In this document: piece after piece, positions 57,341 through 64,000 of the stretch | Position numbering within the stretch: position 1 is the first letter of the stretch | Layout: the number at the start of each line of letters is the position of its first letter | Source: Chrysoperla carnea | Taxonomy: Eukaryota > Arthropoda > Insecta > Neuroptera > Chrysopidae | Assembly: GCF_905475395.1 (NCBI RefSeq) | Contig: NC_058339.1 | Location: 17,678,001 to 17,742,000, forward strand | Reading direction: 5' to 3' | DNA: 64,000 bases | Position numbers and translations under genes: made by a program | The notes under the pieces: model-generated | The model's database searches: none | Seen by the model: the letters and a program-made list of their open reading frames with translations, nothing else | Told to the model about the DNA's origin: nothing

Positions 57341-58326
57341 GTTTAAGGTAGTACATCATTTAGAGTAAATTTTTGTTAACTATCCAATTACGAGAAACAT
57401 TCCAATTTCGATACCGAATATATCTCTTTCTGGATACAGTTTTAAATTAAGCATTTCTCAAAGGGGCGGTAATTCATAACATCTAGCCAAAATGTTATTC
57501 TCTCGTGTTCATTTAAAAGGGCCTACCTTGTGTATTCGGGTCTATGATGAAAATACACCTTATTATATGGTATTAGAATGCTCATAATTGGATACAATAA
57601 TCAGACTGCGGAAAAACCACGGCTTTTGTCTTTTTAAATAATAAATATATACTTGAAACTTCGCAGGTAGCTTTCCTTTTGACGAATCTACCAAACTTTT
57701 CGCTACAATTTTTTTTTCGAAAAGGCTGCGTCTTTTAATGGGCAGGGAATTTGTTGGACACAACGTGACCACTTAATTATATTGTGCGAAAATACTGCAC
57801 CGATGAGCTTGTATACCAACTCAAACATGCCGTAGAAAAGCATTTTTGTTTTTGAATACGTACATGGCTCACTTTTGCTGAATTGTTTAATATTAATGTT
57901 ATCAAGTGGTCATAATGCCCGATAAGTTCCCTGCTGCGTTTTTTGAAAACGATAACTTAAATACGTCATCATGCTTATTTAAAAACGTAGCCTTTTAGAA
58001 AAAAATTGAGGAAAGATTGGTAGACTCGTCAAAAAGAAGCCACTCACGAAGTTTCAACTATGTATTCATCATTTCATATTCAGTTAGTTTTGGATGGTCT
58101 GACATTGTTTTTGCATAAAAATTATAAAAAATATTTGACGGTTTGTAAGTTTGGCTTTAAAACAATTTTTACGCACAAATTTCATTAAAAAAAATTTGAT
58201 GTAGATTAAGAAACTTGGTTTTTCTTATTTACAACATTTTATTATTAGGAGATAGGGATTCTTAAGTTTAAGACAACAATATTATATTAAACAGAAAAGC
58301 GGCTGTACGTACGTACTACCTTAAAC
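57341..58326. mobile_element. Foldback element, ~985 bp, GTTTAAGGTAGTAC ends
   Basis: GTTTAAGGTAGTAC at 57341-57354 and its perfect inverse at 58313-58326 mark the ends. Inside, 57598-57778 and 57904-58085 are inverted copies sharing AAGTGGTCA, TTCCCTGC, GCAGCCTTTT.GAAAAAAA, TTGGTAGA.TCGTCAAAA and CGAAGTTTCAA. The right inner arm has an extra 40-bp insertion. The 69-codon minus frame over the left inner arm is not preserved in the other arm, so it is not called. Confidence 0.78.
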
Positions 58327-58953
58327 CATCCCACACTAATCTTTATATGTTATTGTTAACTTTTATATTATTCAATTGTAATAAAACTCAAACGTGTTTC
58401 ATGAAACAAATTGAAATGTTGAATAATTTCAGGATAATAAATATATGTGAACATAATAAATCTCGATGTGTGTAATACATAACACTATAAATATATTGTT
58501 ATGTATACCTTTCAATAAGTGCTTTAAGGATTAAAAAACCTACACATGTTTATCCTTAAACGGTTATTTATATTTAGGGTACGGCAAAAATTTTTGATTC
58601 TAAATTACAATATTTAACCAAAGTTTGAAGAAATCTAGACTAAAAGAGGTAATAGGGTGAGCCCAAAAAAGGTTTCGTATTTGTGCCCAATTAGTTAGGT
58701 TTTCAAAAAAATGTTTCAGTCAATATTTCATGATATTTTGATGAGAAATTTTAAAATTTTATCTTATCTCTATCGGTTTTCGAATAATTTTCCAAATATC
58801 TTAAAAATTTTAGATTATGAGCAAAATGCTTTAAATTACAAAAATGTTTCTAATAAAAAAACCTAAGATTGATCAAAGCATTTTTTAAAGACATATTTGG
58901 TACAATTTTCAAAAATCGAAAATTAAATTAGCTTCTGTAACTTCAAAGAGGAC
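58327..58953. other. AT-rich non-coding stretch
   Basis: No gene or repeat boundary that I can support. Confidence 0.4.
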
Positions 58954-59575
58954 CATGTATATGAAATATATCAAGGTATACTAAATTTAGCCCCAAGTTT
59001 GTAACACATATTGATGATGACAAGTTTGTAAGACATATTGATGCTACGAACCAAATTTTGGTAAAGGTGTTCATAAAATCACCTAATGAGTCTATTTTCG
59101 GTTGTCAGCCTGTCTGTCTATCTGTCCGTCTGTCGTCACGATAACTCAAAAACGAAAATAGATATCAAGTTGAAATTTTTACAGCGTGCTCAGGTTGTAA
59201 AAAGTGAGGTCAAGTTCGTAAATGAGAAACATTGGGTCTTGGGCCCGTAGAATCCATCTTGTAAACCGTTAGAGATAGAACAAAAGTTTAAATGAAAGAA
59301 ATGGTCCCTATTAAAAAAATAAACAACTTTTGTTTGAAACATTTTATCGAAAAAATAACTGTATGCCCGTGGGGGCGTAAATTAGGTTTGAATATTGCAT
59401 ATAGTATCTATCACATGGGAATATCAGTCATGTGTGTGTGACATGTATGTGTGGCTGGCTAACTTTCTTTACTTACATGACGTGAAAAAACAAACGATTA
59501 CGTAATTAACACTCTCTGTACATGGTATTTCAACAATTAACTCAGTCTAATGTTTGTTTTCACTTGTTTAGAGTA
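58954..59575 (-). repeat. Family A interspersed repeat, copy 7, near full length
   Basis: Starts ACCATGTATATGAAATATATCAAGG and ends ACATGGTATTTCAACAATTAACTCAG. Within it, ACAAGTTTGTAA.ACATATTGATG is duplicated in tandem near 58998-59045. Confidence 0.88.
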
Positions 59576-60119
59576 ATATAGCAATCATACTTCAATTTTC
59601 ACTATTACATAGCAATCATTCTATTTGATCGTTAAAATTTTTCATAAAAAGATGATCCCTTGAAATTAATTTATCTCGTCGAAGTAACTATGAAATGAAA
59701 TGAAATTTGGATAAAAAGAAAAGCTTTTCATTAAATATGTTTTTGATTACAATTTATAAACAAACAAAAACAAAAACAATACAAAACAACAAAAATGTTT
59801 TATACCTCTAATACCTACACATATGTGGATATGGTTGGTAAAGAGGTAGATGAAATTGGTAAAAATCAATATATTTATGTAACATTTTTGTCAGTCTAAT
59901 ACGAATTAACAAACAACAAAAAATTCTATTGTTCCACAATTTTCGTTTGGTAGTTTTTTTTTTTGTCTTTTAGTATTATATGAACGAATACATGTATACA
60001 TTTCGAACAGTTCGAATATTTTAACTTTGGCAATATTTTGTTAAATTATTGTAATTGTAATAGATATAGTTTTAAGTGATTAAATTTTCTAATTTGGTGA
60101 TCCCATGAATTCGAGCAGT

Positions 60120-60600
60120 AAATTATGTGTATCGAAATTTTTTTTTTATCTCCTATTTCGATAAAACTCAGTATATTAAGGTAATTTTAACCGAAAAAGT
60201 TCAAAAATTCGGTGCATTTGATAATTGATCGAATAGTTTTTGAGATACGGACTAAAATCAATCAAAATATTGCGATATCTCAGAAACTCTGCATCCAATC
60301 ATTAAATGAACCGCATTTTTATACTTTTTGGATCAAAATTACCCCATCCACTGAGTTTCATCAAATTCCAAAACAAAAATTTTTTTCCCGATTTTTCGAT
60401 TTTTTCAAAGGGGTATCCCTTAAAAAAATTGCAAAAAATCGATAAATTTTTTTTATCTCCAATTTCGATAAAACTTAGTATATAAGATAATTTTGACCCA
60501 AAGAGTTCAAAAATCTGTTGCATTTGATGACTGGTCTAATAGTTTTTGAGTAATGACTAAAATCGATATCTCAGAAACTCTGCATTGTAACTTATTATAG
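60120..60600 (+). repeat. Family B repeat, ~1.5 monomers
   Basis: TTTCGATAAAACTCAGTATA occurs at about 60157 and again (as ..AACTTAGTATA) at about 60465, around a full CATCCAATCATTAAATGAACC...GGGGTATCCCTTAAAA monomer. The 73-77 codon frames on both strands are repeat artefacts. Confidence 0.82.
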
Positions 60601-61384
60601 GTAAAATAAGTTTTGAAATCGGTTAAGTAGTTAATTCAAAAATGGCAAGGTTTTTAAAGGAGCAATGTAAACTTATTTTTGATTCAAATGTTACAATATT
60701 TGAGTTGTAAAGAATTGTGAATATGTGTGTTTTTAAACATTTATATTATTATTGTCACCGATAAAAAACACGCCATTAGCCTCTGAATATAGACAGTTAA
60801 ATGTATATTGACATTGGATGGATTCTATACCTAACTATCAATTTTATGTTTGTATGGGAATGTTGAAAACAGTTGAGAACTACCTACATACGAGTACACG
60901 AGTAAAAGTTTAAACATCGATTACAATTACACCACATCATTTAATATTATTATTTGATTAAACTGTTTGTATATTTGATTAAACTAAATAAAAACAATGT
61001 TTTTTTTTAATAAAATTTAATACAGCGTTTTGTAATCAGTTTTAACTACTTAAGTAATACACCAGTCAAATCCTACATTAAATTCGCAAAGAGCGATGTA
61101 AGCTTCTTTTTGGTATGTTATTAGGACCCCTTAGGGGAGTGTGAAACCACGTTTACAAGCAAAAAAAAGTTGTGCTACCTGATAATACGTGAACAACTGC
61201 AAAATTATGGGATTCCTTTTCCAGTTTTTCGAAGTATTTTCTAGAAAACTAATTTATTTTCTTTTATAAATTTTTCATAAGGCTCGCAAGTTGCAGCAAC
61301 GTAAAAATTTTCATATCTCTATGTTTTATATTTTTGGAGAAAATGGACATCAAAGTTTTGTCAAAATTTGCCGCTGCACTAGAA
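60601..61384. other. AT-rich non-coding stretch
   Basis: No supported feature. Confidence 0.35.
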
Positions 61385-61735
61385 AACATTGCCGACAAAT
61401 TTTTCGGCTACGGACCTTTAAGTCGCATTTGAAACATATCTAAGAATACTTTCCATTAAATTGCATTTTTCCTTAAAACATTTTCCAAACTGAGCCGATT
61501 TGGAATATCATCGTCAATTTTTACTTTTTTTCAAGTATGGTACCCTAAATTTGCACTTGATACATAGCTAAGAACACTCTCCATTGATTTACCTTTCAAA
61601 CAAAACCAAAAAAATCAAACTTGGATAATCCGTTTAGGCGCTACGATGCCATAGACAGACATTCAAACACACACACACACACACACTTAGCGATCAAACT
61701 TACAACACTCTTTCTTTTATTTCGTGGGTTATAAA
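61385..61735 (+). repeat. Family E repeat, longest copy, with (CA)n run
   Basis: Contains TTTTTCGGCTACGGACC, two AAGAAYACTYTCCATT segments, CCGTTTAGGCGCTACGATGCCATAGACAGAC, a CA run at 61666-61686 and CAAACTTACAACACTC. Confidence 0.72.
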
Positions 61736-62829
61736 ACTATATGTGTTCTGGCTAAAAGATTCCTGTTTCTTGAACAGCTTAAGCATGTACAATTAAGTTT
61801 TGAATTGCGCTTATCTAAATTTTGACTCAGCTAGCTTTTGTGAGCTGTAAGGTAGAATTATCTGCAATACAACAATTCTGGTTATGAGCTCTAATTAGAT
61901 TTTAATAAATAACTCGATAGGTTAATGACACCTCTATTGAAAACAAAGTTCATAAAAATTCATTTGTTAAAGATTTTGTACCATAATCAACGATTAGCTA
62001 ATTGAAGTTTTATTGTTTTAGAAGAAAATTTTAATTAAAATAATTAAGATTGTTAAAAATAACTTTCAAAATAGACCGTGAATTCATAATGAATCGACAT
62101 TTCTATGATTCTTATTGTCGGCCATTTGAAAAACTATGTAAACAAAAGCTTCTTAATAAAAACCATGAAGGGTAAATCGTTTTCGAATTTTTCGATTTGT
62201 GAGTTTTTATTTTCGTATTTCAAAAATGTTTTTTTACCAGCTGAAAAATATATTCGTTGAGTTTCACTGTAACTGACTTCTTAGCAAGTCGAACACATAC
62301 TTTTAATTTTTTCCGGACAGAAAGTTATTATGAAAAAAATTTAAAGAATGATTTGGGATCATGTGAGGCTCTAACCATTCGGATCTGAGAAACATACATT
62401 AACTCTGTATAATTGTCGATTCAATTTTAACCATATCGTATGTTGGTAATATAGCATTTTAAGGTTTGAATTATATTTAGACTTGGACCGGTACCCAAAG
62501 TCCCTCGTATTGCGTGCGGGGTCTTTTAAGCTAAGTGGAAACAAATATGTTAAAATCATAATTATGAATTTATATTAGAAACTTTGTTTTTGGTCTGAAA
62601 TTTTAATTAGTATGAACACATACATCAAACGTATAAAGAGATACAATTTTCAGAAAAACGTTGTTTTTTTAAAATTATTTTTAATTGGAAAACATTGTTG
62701 ACAATTTCATTTAAAATGAAAAACAGAAATAACATAATTAAAATGAAAACTCATGATTATACAGTTCGTGTCATAATATATACCTACGATCATTTTTGAT
62801 AACTTTGTACATATATACCTAATACAATC
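61736..62829. other. AT-rich non-coding stretch
   Basis: No supported feature; the minus frame at 62371-62559 is unrecognised and has no splice or signal context. Confidence 0.35.
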
Positions 62830-63225
62830 TCTATAAATTAAAAATGCGAAAGTAAGCATGTTTGTTTGTCAGCAATATAGCTCATACTTGAAAATAACAC
62901 ATGAGATATAATTTATAAAGAAATATTCATAAAAAAAGAAAAAAATTAAAACTTAATTTGACATTACCATAAATTACAGATTTCTGTAAAAATAGTCAAA
63001 TAAAATATTTCACGATATATACTCATTTATACTCACTTTTCTGATATACTCAATGAATAATTACGACTATTATACATTTACAAAAATAGAAAACCATACA
63101 TATATTTTACCTGTGTAAAACAATCCTTACCATTATTTCGAGTGTTATAGAACGGGGATAAGCGATAGCAATCTTTATCAATCTTTTAAACCCACCGAAG
63201 CGGGTGGGTATCACTCTAGTACCTA
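62830..63225 (-). repeat. Family D repeat, reverse orientation
   Basis: AAGCGGGTGGGTATCACTCTAGTA at 63199-63222 is the inverted start. AAGCATGTTTGTTTGTCAGCAATATAGCTCATAC near 62860 is the inverted end. Confidence 0.7.
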
Positions 63226-64000
63226 ATACAAATATCATGGTTTTTATATCATGCTATATGTACTAAAATATAATGTTATATCAGTTGACTATATAGTATA
63301 CTCATGGTAGTATATATAACAAATAAATTGTTAAATCGAATGTAAATGTCTTTGTTATTATTGCGAAAAGTTTAACGATTTTATTTCATATCATTTATTA
63401 TTTTTAATTGACTCTATTTATATAATTTACCTACGTTTATACATATATTATTACTATCCTACATAATATTTATTGGGCTGACATATTATTGGTAGATATA
63501 TTATAAGGATGAGATAATACAGGTATAAGTTTAAAAAAATGCTTGTCTTTAAACTTCAAGAAGAGAAAAAATTCAAATTCTTTTTTTCAGGCCTTGACCA
63601 TTCACAGATCTTATGCCAATCAATACTATGTGTACTTTTAAGGTTTTTTCAACAGGCGAAAAATTGACACTTTTCCTTAGAAAGTTTACAGCTTAACCAA
63701 CTGCGCTATCAATGCTTGTTGCATATATACAAAAAATGGTATATATTAAAAAAATGATCAATAAGTTTATTTCAAATTTCCTGTCAGTTAGTAACAACAA
63801 TCTTCATGTAGTTGGCTCAATCACATATGGACTAAATATGTATAGATACGCGATCATCATAACTAAATTATCTATTTAAAGCAAACGCAAAGAAAGTTTC
63901 TTTTAATTCATCGGTTCGCTTTATTTACACGATTATATATTCCAAATCAGTATAATTTTATTTTCCATCAATAAAATAATGCATGACTTTAAACTAAAAT
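63226..64000. other. AT-rich non-coding stretch with a tRNA-like fragment
   Basis: On the minus strand, GATAGCGCAGTTGGTTAAGC (about 63691-63712) is an A-box-like tRNA or SINE head fragment with no B box or acceptor stem. A strong acceptor (TTCTTTTTTTCAG at 63578-63590) precedes 16 open codons and a stop, too little to call an exon. Confidence 0.4.

Overview
This 64-kb window looks like a gene-poor, AT-rich stretch of insect nuclear DNA. The evidence is the kind of sequence present: a Ty3/Gypsy retrotransposon, a hAT insertion with an 8-bp target duplication, tRNA-derived SINEs whose tails are AACCT/TTAGG-type pentamers, many foldback elements, very short predicted introns, and almost no long reading frames. 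The insect order cannot be read from the sequence. There are no bacterial operons, CRISPR arrays or rRNA genes.

Layout. 1-2224 (minus strand): the 5' half of a Gypsy element with intact gag, a TTTAAAC slippery heptamer at the gag stop, protease and the start of reverse transcriptase; it runs off the left edge. 3055-3270 (plus): a possible 50-residue, two-exon gene. 6963-10484 (minus): the one convincing host gene, a secreted or membrane-anchored leucine-rich-repeat (LRR) protein of 1173 residues with a nearly identical 618-bp internal tandem duplication; a 184-bp inverted repeat lies just past its stop codon. Two copies of one dispersed repeat (3895-4795 and 10730-12255) flank this gene, and the second is split by a 790-bp hAT insertion. 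12853-13136: a SINE with both RNA polymerase III boxes and a 12-bp target duplication. 13406-13648: a small frame with a signal peptide whose 3' end is repeat-derived. 22092-23010 (plus): a possible three-exon gene for a small secreted protein, built from good splice signals with phase kept throughout.

The remaining roughly 40 kb is mostly interspersed repeats. Five families recur (called A to E here): A, about 550-650 bp, seven copies; B, an approximately 305-bp monomer, partly in tandem; C, an approximately 314-bp monomer; D, short elements with an 'ACCCGCC...' start and an AT-rich or ACAA-repeat end; E, 200-350 bp around a conserved 'GTTTAGG..CTACGATGCCAC' core. Inverted-repeat elements lie at 20919-21481, 27628-28467, 32109-32418, 33017-33652, 35981-36946, 52941-53167 and 57341-58326.

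No multi-gene pathway or defence system is evident. The most interesting points are the recently expanded LRR gene with its adjacent inverted repeat, the retrotransposon frameshift site, and the small multi-exon secreted-protein candidates, which rest on pattern alone and need transcript evidence.
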